Shown here: one piece after another, positions 25,005 through 51,156 of the stretch
Position numbering within the stretch: position 1 is the stretch's first letter
How the letters are laid out: the number at the start of each line of letters is the position of its first letter
Assembly (NCBI RefSeq): GCF_000003815.2
Contig: NC_049993.1
Location: 10,624,560-10,688,559 of the forward strand
Length of the DNA: 64,000 nucleotides
Direction of reading: 5' to 3'
DNA from: Branchiostoma floridae
Taxonomy: Eukaryota; Chordata; Leptocardii; Amphioxiformes; Branchiostomatidae
The notes under the pieces: generated by a model
The model's input: only the letters and a program-made list of their open reading frames with translations
Databases searched by the model: none
What the model was told of the DNA's origin: nothing
Program-made: the position numbers and the translations under genes

Positions 25005-25064
25005 CTCTTCTTTGCAACCCCTCCCTGGTGGCTGTTCTATCAGACTGCTTCCCTCCTGCTGCAT

Positions 25065-38196
<13,132 letters not shown>

Positions 38197-38931
38197 GTTG
38201 TCCCGAGAGTGTGGCGAAGTATTGTAAGGGGAGGTATGGTAGCCAAAATGCAGTGAATTGAACGTCAATTAAGTTATTTTAAGAAAAAAAATAGAGCAAA
38301 TTGGAATATTAAACATCTACAATAATAATTTTATTATCTTTTTGTGCTACTATTGTCAAGTTTTAGCTTGCTTAGTTGATATAATTTTACGTTTTCACTT
38401 TCATATATAAACCATTCCTCCTACTACGGACGAAAAATTCGCATGCGTAGAGGTGTGTGGTGGGGGCGTGTCCGGTTCGCGGTCATCCATAGGTCAACTC
38501 CTAGCAGATGTTTGCTCCGTAAATATTACCGGTACCATCATCAACGTCATTGCCTTGGTACCATGTTGTAGTGTTTCTTCGTGAATGTACTAAACGCTGA
38601 AAAACGCATGAAAAGGATAGCTTTGTTATAACATGACTGGAAAAAAGTTTGAGCAAAATAACGCATGGCATGATCTGCTTGACAATCATTCATAATGGGA
38701 TGTCTGTTCTTTGGATACAAGTGCTCGTGTACATTTTGCAATTCAATACATTTTTCAATAGTTAACGAGAATTCTATCGTATCCAAAACAATGCCATTTC
38801 CATGAACATAGAATTGCGGATTTCTATCTGAACCATGATTCAACCACATTTCGGGAGGGTAAAAATGCCCGAGTTACTGGTTATCCTTCATTTGTTTTCA
38901 ATTAAAATCATTTTTCTTAAGCATAACTAAC

Positions 38932-38997
38932 CAGGACAGGTTTTTCGTCCGTCATATTAAACACGGCCTGGCTCATCTTATCAGAAAACCCCGACAT
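38932..38997 (-). CDS. possible alternative first exon upstream of OXCT1
   Basis: On the minus strand an ATG (context CACCATGT) opens 22 codons (MSGFSDKMSQAVFN...) ending at a plausible donor (CTG|GTTAGT) in phase 0. An E2F-like site lies about 53 bases upstream. It could be a second OXCT1 start lacking the targeting peptide, or the head of an unrelated gene. I do not recognise the peptide. Confidence 0.3.
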
Positions 38998-39049
38998 GGT
39001 GCGTTTTCACATATACTCCGCCAGAGGCCCCCACTGCTCACTCAGCCGC

Positions 39050-39061
39050 TTCCCGCCAAAA
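39050..39061 (-). promoter_or_regulatory. E2F-like site
   Basis: TTTTGGCGGGAA on the minus strand matches the classic E2F consensus. It sits just upstream of the candidate first exon at 38932-38997. Motif match only. Confidence 0.35.
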
Positions 39062-39108
39062 AAAATCGTCACCACGATCGTGTTCAGGCGCTTTCGGCAC
39101 GTGAATAG

Positions 39109-39586
39109 TAGTCTCTACCAGACTCCGAATCGCTGGAAAATCGTAGAAATGGAACAAATAGAGAGGAATATAACCGGCCAGGGAACAGCACGCGATCGGA
39201 CAAACGCCGGATCGCTCGAAAAAGCGAAGAAACGTAACAAATCAGAGGAGTAAGCCGGCCAGAGGAATATAACANNNNNNNNNNNNNNNNNNNNNNNNNN
39301 NNNNNNNNNNNNNNNNNNNNNNNNNNNNNNNNNNNNNNNNNNNNNNNNNNNNNNNNNNNNNNNNNNNNNNNNNNTCAGGACGATCGCGTGCTGTTCCCTG
39401 GCCGGTTATATTCCTCTGGCCGGCTTACTCCTCTGATTTGTTACATTTCTACGATTTTTCCAGCGATCCGGAGTCTGGACGATCGCGTGCTGTTCCCTGG
39501 CCGGTTATATTCCTCTGGCCGGCTTACTCCTCTGATTTGTTACATTTCTACGATTTTTCCAGCGATCCGGAGTCTGGTAGAGACTA
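39109..39586. mobile_element. TIR element with 9-bp duplication, interrupted by the gap
   Basis: The ends TAGTCTCTACCAGACTCCG and their complement are inverted, and CGTGAATAG stands on both sides (39100-39108 and 39587-39595). Right of the gap, a unit of about 97 bases (GGACGATCGCGTGCTGTTCC to the end of AGCGATCCGGAGTCT) is repeated in tandem. Left of the gap lies its inverted version. A 9-bp duplication suggests a Mutator-like or similar origin. Frames across 39388-39650 are products of the repeat. Confidence 0.75.
39275..39374. other. assembly gap, 100 N
   Basis: Exactly 100 N, a conventional filler length, falls in the centre of an inverted and tandemly repeated element, so the true length is unknown. 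Confidence 0.99.
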
Positions 39587-39595
39587 CGTGAATAG

Positions 39596-41244
39596 CAGGC
39601 AGGTCTGCACGGCGCGGAGATCGCAAGGTCACAGCAAAGTACCGAAATAGATTTGCTGTTGCCTACATACGGGGACATGCAGGTAGCTCGGGCAGGGCTC
39701 GTGACGTTATTGAAGAAACAAAGGCGGCTTGCACCAATGTGTGATGAACGTAAACCAAACTATAGGCAGGACGCAGAGAAACGCCATATGTACCTGTATA
39801 ATACATATTTCACTAACGTGAAGTACTTTGTCGAAAAAGCGTACCAAATGTCATGAATTACCGGTGCAGTAACGTATAGACATCTAAGGGCTGTACACAA
39901 ACATGCCATGTCGATACTTCGAATCGGTTATTGACTGTTTTGTCTTCAAATTAAAATATCGTTTAATGTAACGTTAAAACATATGCATGGCAATTATTAG
40001 AATTTATGCCCTACTGACGACTGACTTCCATGGTTTGTGTTATTGACTATTTAACATGTTTTAGCGTCAACTAACGTTATATAGCCATGTATTTTCGCAT
40101 GCAGGTTGCTTTGTGAACATTTTGTTGTTTTCGTTTGTTTGTTTTTGTTGTGTTTCTTTTATTTCAAGTCCACAACAAAAAATAAGAACTAGAAAAGGAA
40201 ACCAATGATTCAGCCCATCACGTGCAGATGAACATTGGCGGCTAATGGTAGGCGATTCGCGGTGAGATCGATCATCACGCTTCAATCTCTCCCTAATCGA
40301 TATCTGACATGACGTTGTTGTTGGGGATAATTTTCCCTTTGGGCGCATCCTTCTTCTGGGCTATTCCATAATTTCATCGGAAACAGGGGAGCATACAGCC
40401 ACGACACGTAGAGGGTTTTTCTAATACGTGTCATGGAAATGAAATAATCTCTATAAAGCAGATCTTACGGTAGCATAAGATAGTATCAAAAGCTGCCAGA
40501 GGAGTGAAGCCGGCCTAGGAGTGTGTTTGGTTACCAGTGGCTGATGACTCCCTTTGACCAGCTGTACTCCCTAGCCAGCTTTGATACTGTCTTATGCCAC
40601 TGGTAAATCTGTCTGGAGATTAAAAACGAAAGAACACCGTCGTCTTTACATAGTAAAACAGTAAATTACCTAGGTCGAGGAGGTATATAACGAGGGTTTG
40701 ACGTTTAAAAGTGATGAAAATGTCGAATGCCCTCTGGCCTGTTTTCACACGAGCCTTTCTTGTGGTGGTGCGTGGGTTTGTTATGTTTCAGGTGATGCGA
40801 AAAGCCTCGTGTGATCTAGTGTGACTGACCCGGCGTCTGTATCATCCTAGCCCCTTTAACTTTGTATATGCTAGGTTATTTTTCACAGTTGCGATATTTC
40901 ATCTGCAGGAACACTAATACCAAAGGCGCGGCGCATTCAGGCAAATATGATGAAAATTCTAAAGCGCTTCTGTCTTGTTTTGTTTTCCGCACGTCCGACC
41001 TTGTCCGGGTTAGACTCCACCCAGAGACACCATTGTGCACGTAGTTGCCTCCGGGTGAGTCCGTCATTCCTTCCACATCGTGCGTGATCATCCGTGCTGA
41101 GATAACAGCAGGCACACACTTGCCAGAGCTCATCCGTGATAGCCCGATCAAGGACATTATATTAGCATAATATAACCATCCCAGAGACAATGATTGCAAG
41201 GAGTGTATAGCGCTCCAAGCGGCGAGTGTATATACTGCAGTATG
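39596..41244. other. non-coding interval
   Basis: No supported exon. It contains one TIR element (40459-40611). Short frames lack recognisable motifs. Confidence 0.5.
40459..40611. mobile_element. MITE, CAGATCTTAC family
   Basis: CAGATCTTACGGTAGCATAA at the left pairs with the right end (TTATGCCACTGGTAAATCTG) over about 45 bases. A related half-copy lies at 46440-46492. No target duplication was recognised. Confidence 0.6.
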
Positions 41245-41458
41245 GTGTGTTTTTGTCTTCCTCTCCAAGCCAAGAGGTTCGGCTCCGACTATTTCAGATG
41301 TTCGGCTCCGGCTGTTTTGACGTGATTTTAAGCGTTTTTATAGGGCTTTCTATTTTGTGTTGTTTTCTTTATGCGACAAAATAGAAATGCTGATAAAAAC
41401 GTCTAAAATCACGTCAAAAACGGCCGGAGCCGAACCTCTGCTTGAAGAGTGTGTTTTT
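41245..41458. mobile_element. Mutator-like MITE, CTCTCCAAGC family
   Basis: The ends CTCTCCAAGCCAAGAGGTTC and GAACCTCTGCTTGAAGAG are inverted (41261-41450). The arms continue inward (GGCTCCGGCTGTTTTGACGT paired with ACGTCAAAAACGGCCGGAGC). GTGTGTTTTT occurs at 41245-41254 and 41449-41458, though six extra bases stand between the left copy and the element. Confidence 0.65.
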
Positions 41459-42242
41459 CTCAGGTTTCGCTTGAAAACATTACAATAATGTCATTGCTGT
41501 TCAGAATGTCGTGTTTCAGCGAAGGATTCTGATTTCAAGTAGTTTGTATATTTTTGTCTGTCTGTTTATTTATTTGTTTGTTCTTGTTTGTCTGTTTGTT
41601 CTTGTTTGTCAATTTAGATCTATTTGACATCCCTCATGTGTAAGGCAATTTTGTTCGTATGAAATGTCAAGAAATATCTTTCTCGACAGTCGTCTTTTTT
41701 TGCAATCGCAGCTGTGTGGATGAGTAACACGTTTTCTTGAGAGCGAGCCCCCACTGTGTCCGAGTACTCACAAGTCGACAGGTACAATTATAGTGCCTAC
41801 ATAAGGGTGCTTCGTGACGGGGAATGAAAGGAGGAGAACAGTCTTCGCAACGTGACTGCGACACGCGCACACGCTCCTTTTTCTAAATGTATCCATCACT
41901 CCAAACCAACGTCATTAGTCATCTCCGAGCAGATGTTGGGTTATGAATACCTCGTCACATCACCAGCTACAGTTAGAACATACACATGAAACATGTGGTA
42001 CTCTTTGATTGCTTCAATGCTTCTATTTTTATAACGCCACATTTATGCTGCTCAACTGTCTGCTTTAGCCGTTCGGTGTGTTTACGTTACCAATGTGCCC
42101 AATAGTGCCCAAAGATACATTTTGAATATTGAGTACGAAATATCTAATTCCGTACGCCGGCCGTGCTGATTATATCTCTCTAGCTCTCAAACAATCCTTT
42201 CATTCCACGGAAACCCTCCTGCGCACGGACCTGTCGTGTACC

Positions 42243-42250
42243 TATAAATA
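42243..42250 (+). promoter_or_regulatory. TATA-like element
   Basis: TATAAATA in a GC-rich flank (CCTATAAATAGGCC). About 105 bases downstream a frame opens with a signal-peptide-like stretch (MVDILVPLCLCCTITVLSCA) that runs straight into the CA microsatellite. No gene is supported. Confidence 0.25.
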
Positions 42251-42411
42251 GGCCACATTACCCGTAGTCACGACTAGCCGCAGACGGCACGTACTCACAT
42301 GACACGGTATCCCGGCTGGAGCGGGCTCGAGCAGAGGGGAGGAGGGAATGGTCGATATACTCGTACCGCTTTGCCTTTGCTGTACTATAACTGTGTTAAG
42401 TTGTGCGTTTG

Positions 42412-42668
42412 CGCGCACACACACAAACGCGCATAGAAAAAGAGAGAGACACTCATACACACGCAGACTCCGACACTCCACATATGTGCACCGTCACGCA
42501 CATATACACACACGGGCATTCACGACACACACATGAAAGCGCGCGCGCGCACACACACACACACACGTACATACACATACACACATACACACGCACACAC
42601 ACACACACGTACATACATACGCGCGCGCGCACACACACACACACACACACAGACAGACACACACACAA
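42412..42668. repeat. CA/CG microsatellite
   Basis: Imperfect (AC)n with GCGC, CATA and CAGA interruptions. Short His/Thr-rich or Cys/Val-rich frames on both strands are translations of the repeat. Confidence 0.95.
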
Positions 42669-43898
42669 ATACATAGTGAGATCATTCATTTGTTGCTTCC
42701 TCCATGGTGGGTAAGAAAACGAGATCGATCTCACGAGTCAGTGCAATCATTATATAGATCGATGTTCACGATCTGCACTATTTTGCAAGGTTCTCTGCTA
42801 CGGCGTTGTGTTTGTCGCGGAGAAGGACAGAACGGAACAAAATCTCGTTTTTAGTGAATAATCAAATAACACAGAAAACCCAGAAAAGTCTTAGTTTTAG
42901 CAACTGCGCCTTGCGAGTATAATGATTGGTCTCGCTTTGCTCACAATTTGCTTATATCCAAACAAATTTTGCTGACTGTATGTTACTGAAATGGTCACGC
43001 ATAGCTTAAAATTCACGTGCGAAGTTTCATTGTACCAATGTATGTTTCATTGTAGCAATGTTAAAGCAAGACATGCGCAAGAGGAGATTAGAGTGGTTCG
43101 TTGTGTTGTGTTGACTTCTTTATCCAGCCCTTCTACTCCCGCCATTGCATGCTCATTCAATATCGTTTATGAAAAATCGTACGAAGGCTCGCATTAATAA
43201 TTCACGTTTCTGCTATCTAACCCGTTTGATGTGTCACCGAGCGACATTGCGTAAAATTTGCCCACACCGAAATGATGACGTCAGTTTATCTACTGTACGT
43301 AATGTCCGTCCTGTAGTTTCATGGGCGAGCCGCATCCTTAAAAATATCCTCTAACAAAGTCATGAAAATTAAGACAGGTGTATATAACACATAACATGAT
43401 AAAAACAAGCCGTTAGAAACCTATTGCGATATCATTGAGTTATGCGCCGCAAGTATATTGGGGATATCGGGATGTATATGCGCTCCGTTCGTGAATAGTA
43501 GTCTTACATGTTGGAGAAATCCCCATACAGGCCCCTCATGCAGACGACATCGGTAATATTTCAGTGCGGCACACGCGCCAATTGTAGACAGTATCTCTCA
43601 TCGCATCATTCTCATTCTTCTCTATCACATGCGCGTGTCGGAAGATTTGTCTCGCTTCCAAGCTAACGTAGTTATCTCCTAGTACTAGCTGCGTGGTTTC
43701 GGCTGTTTCAGCTCGTTTATGGACGTGTGTTTTCGTATACATTCGCCTTTGAGGTGCTATGTCAGTATTCGGATTTTCACTGTAAAGGTAAAGGTGTCGA
43801 CCTCGAACTGAAGACGCATGTCCAGCATGGCGCTTTTTTCGATAGCTAATTAGCTACATGCAATGTGGGTTCGCCTTTTCAACCAGGCACACCAGGTT

Positions 43899-44063
43899 AC
43901 TCTCCAAGCAGAGGTTAGACTCCGGCTGTTTTTTACGCGTTTTAGGCGTTTTTCTATATTGTTCTGTTTTCTTTATGTCTTCCACCTAGCAGAAAAGAGA
44001 AAGCCCGATAAAACGCCTAAAAACACTTTAAAAAACAGCCGGTGTCAAACCTACTTGGAGAGT
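43899..44063. mobile_element. Mutator-like MITE, CTCTCCAAGC family
   Basis: The ends ACTCTCCAAGCAGAGGTTAG and ACCTACTTGGAGAGT are inverted, and the arms continue (CTCCGGCTGTTTTTTACGCG with TTTAAAAAACAGCCGG). The flanks ACCAGGTTA and ACCGGGTAA may be a decayed 9-bp duplication (7 of 9 match). Confidence 0.65.
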
Positions 44064-44067
44064 AGAC

Positions 44068-47000
44068 CGGGTAACCCATACGCTTCTCGATAAGTGTGTT
44101 GGGTGCAAAACGTGCGAAAATTGGTTTCTTAGTATTCGACAAGCGCGTGTAATTTGCAAACGCTTTCCATCCAAACGAACTCCTACTAAAGCGTTAGACA
44201 GTGGTGCTTTACTAGTCCCTGGAGACAGTAGAGGGAATGCAAGAGAAAATGAAGTGGTTAGGGATGACGAGAAACGTTATGTGCTATCTACATACGATGC
44301 AGTTTCTGGATGAATCAGGCTTTAAAGAGAGAAATGTGTTATTTCTCAGTGAATTGATATTAAACTCTCATATCAGAAAGTATGCCTTATAAAGATACGT
44401 TTGAAAAAACGCTTAAGTTACCAGAAAGTCTAAAGATATACCGTACGTCTGCAAGCGAAAGAATTTTCATCGAAACTGTGCTTTCCGGCAACGCGGCCTC
44501 TAAAGCGGCAAGTAAAATAAATGTTCTGCCAGTAACGTCGCAATAAAAGATCAGTAAATGTTGGGGTAGCTAGTCTTTTCGATCGTTAAAACGTGCCAGC
44601 ACCTCGTGTGCGAGAACCTTGATCACACCAAGGTCTCTGAAGAAGAACGGCGTGCGTTTCTAGCAAGCCTATAGCGTACAGCATGGAAGAGTTCACGCTG
44701 TGTTTGCTGCTAGCTAGTCAGGCAACTTCTGTACCACAGAGGCACGCTTCATACTCATGAAAACGACCAGACCCATGACCGACAGCTGTACTAAACCAAA
44801 GTCTGCTGTTTGAGGCTATCATCAACATGTGGGAAGTTGGATGGTGACGTGCCCACCACAGGGGACCGTCTCCTCATTACTGATTGATGTCTGGGGTAGT
44901 CACGACCTTGACCTCTCCCGGCGATCTCCCGCCAAACCGATCCGAGTCACCGCACAACGCACGAGGCACGGATTAACACAAGTGTAAACGACGCCCGAAC
45001 TGTAAACAATCGGTTTCAGGGCAAACGTCACTGTTCCTGCTGAGAGACTATGTCCATGTTCATGCACGTTAAATGTTGATAGCATCAAAACGCCACGAAA
45101 CGCCATGAAGGAAAAGAAGGGAAAGTCGTCATCCTGGGTTCATCTATCTATTCTGCCAACTCTACAGTTGAAACAGGGTCTTCTAACTTGAATAGAAAGC
45201 TTGATACAATTGGTGCCGATCACTGTTAAGTTAGAATACACAAATCAAAATATACTCGTTAGATGCCCCCATACTTATACCGAACCCGTGTGTTTACAGT
45301 GACACGTGCATGTGAGTGTATGCTAATAAGCAAATCAATCTACAAAACGGATGTCAGTATTTATTGTTTCTATCCTGTTTCTCCACGTACGCGAGTACAG
45401 ACTATACGTGTATGGTAAATATATGTTGGAGCAAGACCTTGGTTGGAGGTTCTGATCTGTGGGAGGGGGGCACAGAAAAGCTCACCTGAAATACCTACCG
45501 GTGACGTCACGGACAACAGCAGTCACACGACTACTTTTCGTTAGTCTAAAAGGGGCCTAACAGCAGAGGCATTAGAATAGGCAAGCAAAACCATAACTAC
45601 ACGCTGCAAAAACATAGTTGTTCAGAACCTTAGTGTAATTGTATCGTAGGTCTTTGGTGATAGTATCTCACAGTCACACGCACGTCGTGAAGCTTTTATG
45701 TCATTGACATATGCGCACGTCGTTAATGTGACGTACACCGGTACCAATTAACATGCAGATACCTGTAAATTATCGTGACAAGGTCAAACTGATAACTTGG
45801 GCAAGCTGTAAAGGGCGGAAAAACAATGGTTACTTCTGTCATCGTAGCGAGGGTCGCAACACATCAGCCTAGTGTTGACCAACCAGTTGGACTAGTCTGT
45901 TGTCACATGTTTGTGTATCATCAAAAGTTGTGAGCCCCGCTCACAACAAAGGGGCACAACACATTTCCGAGCATAAGTACATACATGTTCTATAAAGCCT
46001 TCTATCAAGACATTGTTACCATAAAAATTTGGTTGAATGTACCACCATTTAAAACACCAGTATCTGAGAGTGGGTGCTCAGCTACAGAACGGTATATTCT
46101 GGTCTGGATAGACTGTCCGATTTCTGATTCAGTAAGAAGTACGCGGTGTTCAGTACGTTTCATTTGTTGGTGGTGCGTTTTTTGGGGTGGGGTGGGGGTG
46201 GAGTAGTCGCCTGGATTTATGTCTGCCTCGCCGACCCTACTTGCTTGAAAAATACCAAAGAGCTTTCTAATTTTTGACCGCTGACTCGTTTCTATTCTTC
46301 CAACATGGTGTCATGTGAGAAAACCACTTGTCACCACACCCATGTCTAGACTGATGCTACTTTAAGCTCCCTTTAATCTAATAATACAATGTATATCTGA
46401 CTGATGTAATCCGCCAATTAGATCTTGCTCCTCTGCCGTCTAAACTCCCTCCCAAACTTATAATACTATCTTATGCCACAGCAAGATCTGCATCATCTGC
46501 TTGGTGATTATATCTGATGTACCGAAGAAAAAACTGATTTTCCACACGGCCGTATCAAGGCCTGTACGCCTTTACTCAGTTCAGTTCATCCTCAGAGAGG
46601 TGACACCACTAGTAGTGCAAATATTCACAGTGATCGCCTCGTTTTTACCAACTTATCTTTCCGCTCCCAAACGTACAATTAAGACCTGGCTGATGCGATA
46701 ATAACGTGTGTAAGCTGCACTTCTAGACGTCTTGTAAGTTTTAACGATGTGTGAGGCACGACCACAGAATCTCCTGGGGGCGCCCAACAGTATCTTCCTT
46801 TGCACATATAAACTCAGCAGGGAGATGGTATTACAAATGTACTTAAAACACGACATAGATATAGCTGTGGTGGAATTTCGGTATTCTCGGACAAAATTCA
46901 TGTTATTCTAAACTATCGATGACGTAATCAATTTCGTCCCCAAAATTATATTTAGAATTGTTTCATCACCAGGTATCATTATTCAGTGCAAAACTGTTCT

Positions 47001-48120
47001 TTCTTAAAATGCCAATTTAGCCAGGTAGGAAACCTTAATTCATTTAAACTGTTTATCTACCAAACCATTGGACAATTCATCTTCCATTGATTGTATAAAG
47101 CAGAGTAGAAGTCAACCTCTTCAAATGTAGACTAAGAAAAGCTGTTGTATTTCAACTTATCTATGCCTTCTTGTCTACCATTGGTTTACTTTGTTTGCAC
47201 CTCGGGCATGAAGTTGCTGTAAAAATATATTTTAAAACTATCCCAATCGCTCGTTGCTCCTTCCACTGTACCACCCGGTACCATGCACGAAATCCCGGAG
47301 ACTTGTTTTCCATCATCTTCTTCTTCCCCTCCCTCCCCGTCATTCGCATGAATTGGTGGTTTAATGGAGACATTCCGCGGCGGGAGCCAAAACGCAGATA
47401 ATGGTAGAAAAACGCGACTGACGCATTTTACGTGTGCTGATTTTGTAGTTACGTGAGTAATACAATATTCTTTCCGCGTTCCTCCCATCAGGAATGCATC
47501 TAAAAGAATGATAACGTTTAATGTCGACAAACGAGGCACAAATCTGTTCGTATGGCGCGAGATGTGCAAGATGATTTTAACGTGTTACTCCGGGATGTCT
47601 TTATTAGATCGGTGATTCCAAGAAAAAGCTTATGTCTTTTAGTATTTTACGGGTGCTTTGCAGACGATGGAATCGTCAGGTAGTGGTTGCTAAGAGACAG
47701 TTCCTCGATCCTAGCAACAGTGGAGCCTGTATACGTCAATATATCCGTCGGGCCGACATCATCTACCATGCAGAATTCTTGTTCAATTGAGCGTCATTTG
47801 GAGTAAAAAGATAGCGTCAGATACTCAGCTCCCCTGTCTTTTGATAGTCATAAAAATCACCTAACGATAAGATACATTTTAAATTTGAAGGTATGTGTGC
47901 TACACGAATAGGAAGACGTTCAATTTTGCACAAGAAACGGAATATAAATATTTCATCGAAGTATGGGAAAGACTAGGTCAGGTTGACGCATGTAAGTCGG
48001 ATAGCGATTTTAATGTCTGCTGTATGTACGCGCTTCATGCCACTTTTACCTTCGACAAGAAGATATTTTCGCTGTATTTGTCGGATGTGTAGATAGCCGA
48101 CGTGATGAAACTAAATACTC
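44068..48120. other. non-coding interval
   Basis: No exon is supported. It includes an element fragment (46440-46492), a CRE-like TGACGTCA at 45502-45509 and a G-rich run near 46180-46203. Confidence 0.45.
46440..46492. repeat. half-copy of the CAGATCTTAC MITE
   Basis: Read on the minus strand, GCAGATCTTGCTGTGGCATA and GATAGTATTATAAG match the left arm of 40459-40611 with scattered changes. A short AGATCTTGCT at 46421-46430 may be the other end. Confidence 0.5.
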
Positions 48121-48123
48121 ATT

Positions 48124-48525
48124 ATACAAATCAACATCTAATTTACATAATTAATGAAGAAAGTCTATAGATACAGTACATTCATGATGAAACGAAACTT
48201 GTCACATATGTAACTGAGAAAGTAATTTTATTATGTAAATGAGATCTCATTTGCATAATTAATGAGAAAATAAGAGTTAGAATCCCATAGTGGTAAATGA
48301 AGGGAATTTCACACTGCACTTGCGGTATTACGAAGCTAAGTAAAGGTGGACATTATTTGACATAGACTGTGCAAATCAGGGTTACATGTACATGATTTAT
48401 GAGGAAAGGCTACAGTAGCCTTCTTTGCTAAGATAAGTCCTGGTTCTATTTGGGTAGAGATAAGATCAAATGAGACAATTTGTGCAAATGAGGGTCTTAT
48501 TTGCATAATCAATGGAAAATACTAG
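48124..48525. repeat. degenerate array of octamer/homeodomain-like motifs
   Basis: A pattern of GCAAATGAG, a short spacer, ATTTGCATAATTAATGAG occurs four times with 100-130 base spacing (near 48135, 48238, 48370, 48483). The second and fourth copies contain perfect ATTTGCAT octamers next to AATTAAT or AATCAAT. The flanks are AT-rich and unrelated. It is either an old minisatellite or a POU/homeodomain cluster. Confidence 0.6.
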
Positions 48526-48529
48526 TAGA

Positions 48530-51150
48530 GGTGCGAACAGTCTGCTGAGATTAGACTGCTAAGGAATACGTCACTCGAAAAGATTGATATTTGGAGAAGG
48601 TATGAAGTCATGGAACTCCATAGCTAGACTAGTTTAAAATGGCAAACACACGTATTTTCCCCTGATGGCCTGTTTCAGGCTATATTGAGGTAAAAAGGCG
48701 TTGGACATGCCATCTGACGTGCACATATGAGCTGAAATAACCCGGGTCTGGATTTGGCGCGATTCCAAAAGTTCAATCGCGCTCTCCTGGGCGCGTAATT
48801 AATCAGAACTGCGTCGGCGGAGTCTGGCGTCTGAACGTATGACTAGTAGTCCACCTCAACGTACACAAAATAGAACAAACAGAACTTATCTTAAGGTACA
48901 CTTCAAATTACAACGGTTTAACTCATAAGGCTAGCCCTACATGTAAATCTAAAAGTAGACCACAGAATTTCGTATACATGCACATGGCTTTCCATCTCTC
49001 TCAGCGTACCTATACCAGCGTTCTTCTGAGTATTGAACCGCTGGGCTGCTTTTGTGAAGATATTAGAGACTTCTAGCGGTCTGTGAAGAGTTTTTTGTTT
49101 CTGTTGATTACGTAGTGATGGGACGTTTCAACCAGATGGGGTGTTTCTTCTCTACATGTGTTTATTACCTCTATGAAAGGTAGAAATATTGTTTTTGGTG
49201 CGTGAGAGGGCGCGCGCGTGTGTCTGAGTCTATATTTCTCGATACAAATGTATTTGTGGTCACCATAACCTAGGAACGACTGGATGGATTGTGATGTAAC
49301 TCGACAGGTGGGAGGGTCTTTCGAAGACGAAGGTCAAGGCCAAGTTGAGGTCTCCTGGCAGCTTTCCTTGTTTTCTTATGACAGTACCCCAGCCCATCTC
49401 CGCGCCGCCGGTTATTTGGTCTTCCGTCCAGTGATGAACAAACTCCAGCGAATAATTTTACATAGCGAACTCTCTCATCACATTTTCCCTGCAAACAAAA
49501 TACACCCTTGCTGCGGCCTGGGGTGAAATTTACACACGAGACGTGATTGCGATCACGCCGAGCTGAAAGCCTTTATTGTGGCTGCACTCCTGTTACCAGT
49601 TATCGCGTTAGACCCTTCGCCAAATCATTCTCAGAAATTAAACGCCGCACGCGCACCATTCTGGCCAGAACGATACACTTTTATAGCATTATTGTTATCG
49701 TTCAGGGTGGGTTTTGCTATCATAAAATGTGAATGTGGATGCATACGTGAGTAATTTATTGGAAATATGCTATAGTAGTATTGATCCGTGACTTGTTCAT
49801 TCTTCTATATAGCATGTCATGTCACAAACAATGCATTCAAGTCCATAACACAGTCCACCTCAAGATATACATAGAGGATTGCCGCATTGTATGTATGTAT
49901 AAGCACACACAAACATTTAGCGACTAAATCGCTTAGTAAATAAAATGCAAGCGTTTGGAGTAGTGCGGGGCAAAGTGGGGATATCGATATGTGTGTCGGA
50001 CATTTTACAATGCGGTGGGCGTGTTTCGGAAAGAGTTCTTGAAGAGAAATATCGAACCAGTGTTAAAAGTGTTTCTTTTGTGTTTTAGAGATTTTTAAAA
50101 ATATAATTACTGCTGTAAAAGCATTGCATTTTTGGTTTGGAACAGACGCAATTGTGGTACATATATACATTGAAAATGTCTTACTTGGAAAAAAAAGATG
50201 TAGTTAGATTAATGTAACTCGCAGGACATTACAATTGACGGTAAACTTTCCGCGATTTTATGTTGTAATAACTACTATAGATCCAGGAACGAAGTTGATA
50301 TCAATGCCTAATGCGACAACATATTTTGAAAAGAAAATGATCATGAAATAAATGTACTTGTAGCTTTAAACTTCTCTACATGACAGATGATAAAAACAAC
50401 GCTTCTCGAGAAAGGGCAAGGTTCCGCGTATAACATAACGGGCGGCTGGCGTTAGTCGTTTTCTGGGTGCGTGAGGAAATGTGAGGGCGCGTCACAAAAA
50501 CATCGGGCTTAGGGCCAGACAGACAGCGGCGTGCCGCGCATACGGCCATGGATCCGGGAAGACATTCAATATCAAGTAGGCTAATGCCTCCGCCAGTTGC
50601 TATATCAAGTCTTTTCACAACAGTGTATGTTATCTGCGCTCATTTTGCAATATTGGATTTTTATTCTTTCCGGTGCGTCGCCAATGTGCGCTAAAAGAGT
50701 GTTGTCTGAAAAACGTTAGATCTACATGACTTTTGAGATATTGCACAAATGTACGTTATTGATATATCCGTGGGTCTATACGAGTACAGCTATGTATACG
50801 TTATTTACGCGGACACAGCTACGATCCGCTTTTCGCTCGAAGTGCAGTGAGCGATTTCGATCCCCAGATACGGTCATTTCTCGTTTTTACCATCGCTTGT
50901 ATGCCAAATCCATACCACAGCGTTTTTTTATTCATCGGTTCTAAAGCACAACCCTGTAATATCAGGTTCATTTCGTATGGTGTGCGGGTAGAGCGGAGAA
51001 TCAGTGTGAGACCGAGTACTGCCTTCCTTGGAAACAGACATAACTTGTATAACGTCAGCTGCAGAGGGGAAGGGACAAAGAAATAGAGAGAGGGAGAAAT
51101 AATAATGAAAAAGACTTACGCGTCTTGTGCAGAAAAAGATATGGTCTACA
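48530..51150. other. non-coding interval
   Basis: No exon, RNA gene or clear repeat is supported here. Short frames lack recognisable motifs. Confidence 0.45.
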
Positions 51151-51156
51151 AACATC

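Noticed and set aside
39388..39650. Plus-strand frames with a repeated peptide
   Set aside because: They translate the tandem units of the gap-split element.
42403..42734. His/Thr-rich and Cys/Val-rich frames
   Set aside because: Translations of the CA microsatellite.
43490..43504. 15-base match to the left border of the element at 39100
   Set aside because: A match of this length is expected once or twice by chance in 64 kb of self-comparison, and nothing else of the element is present.
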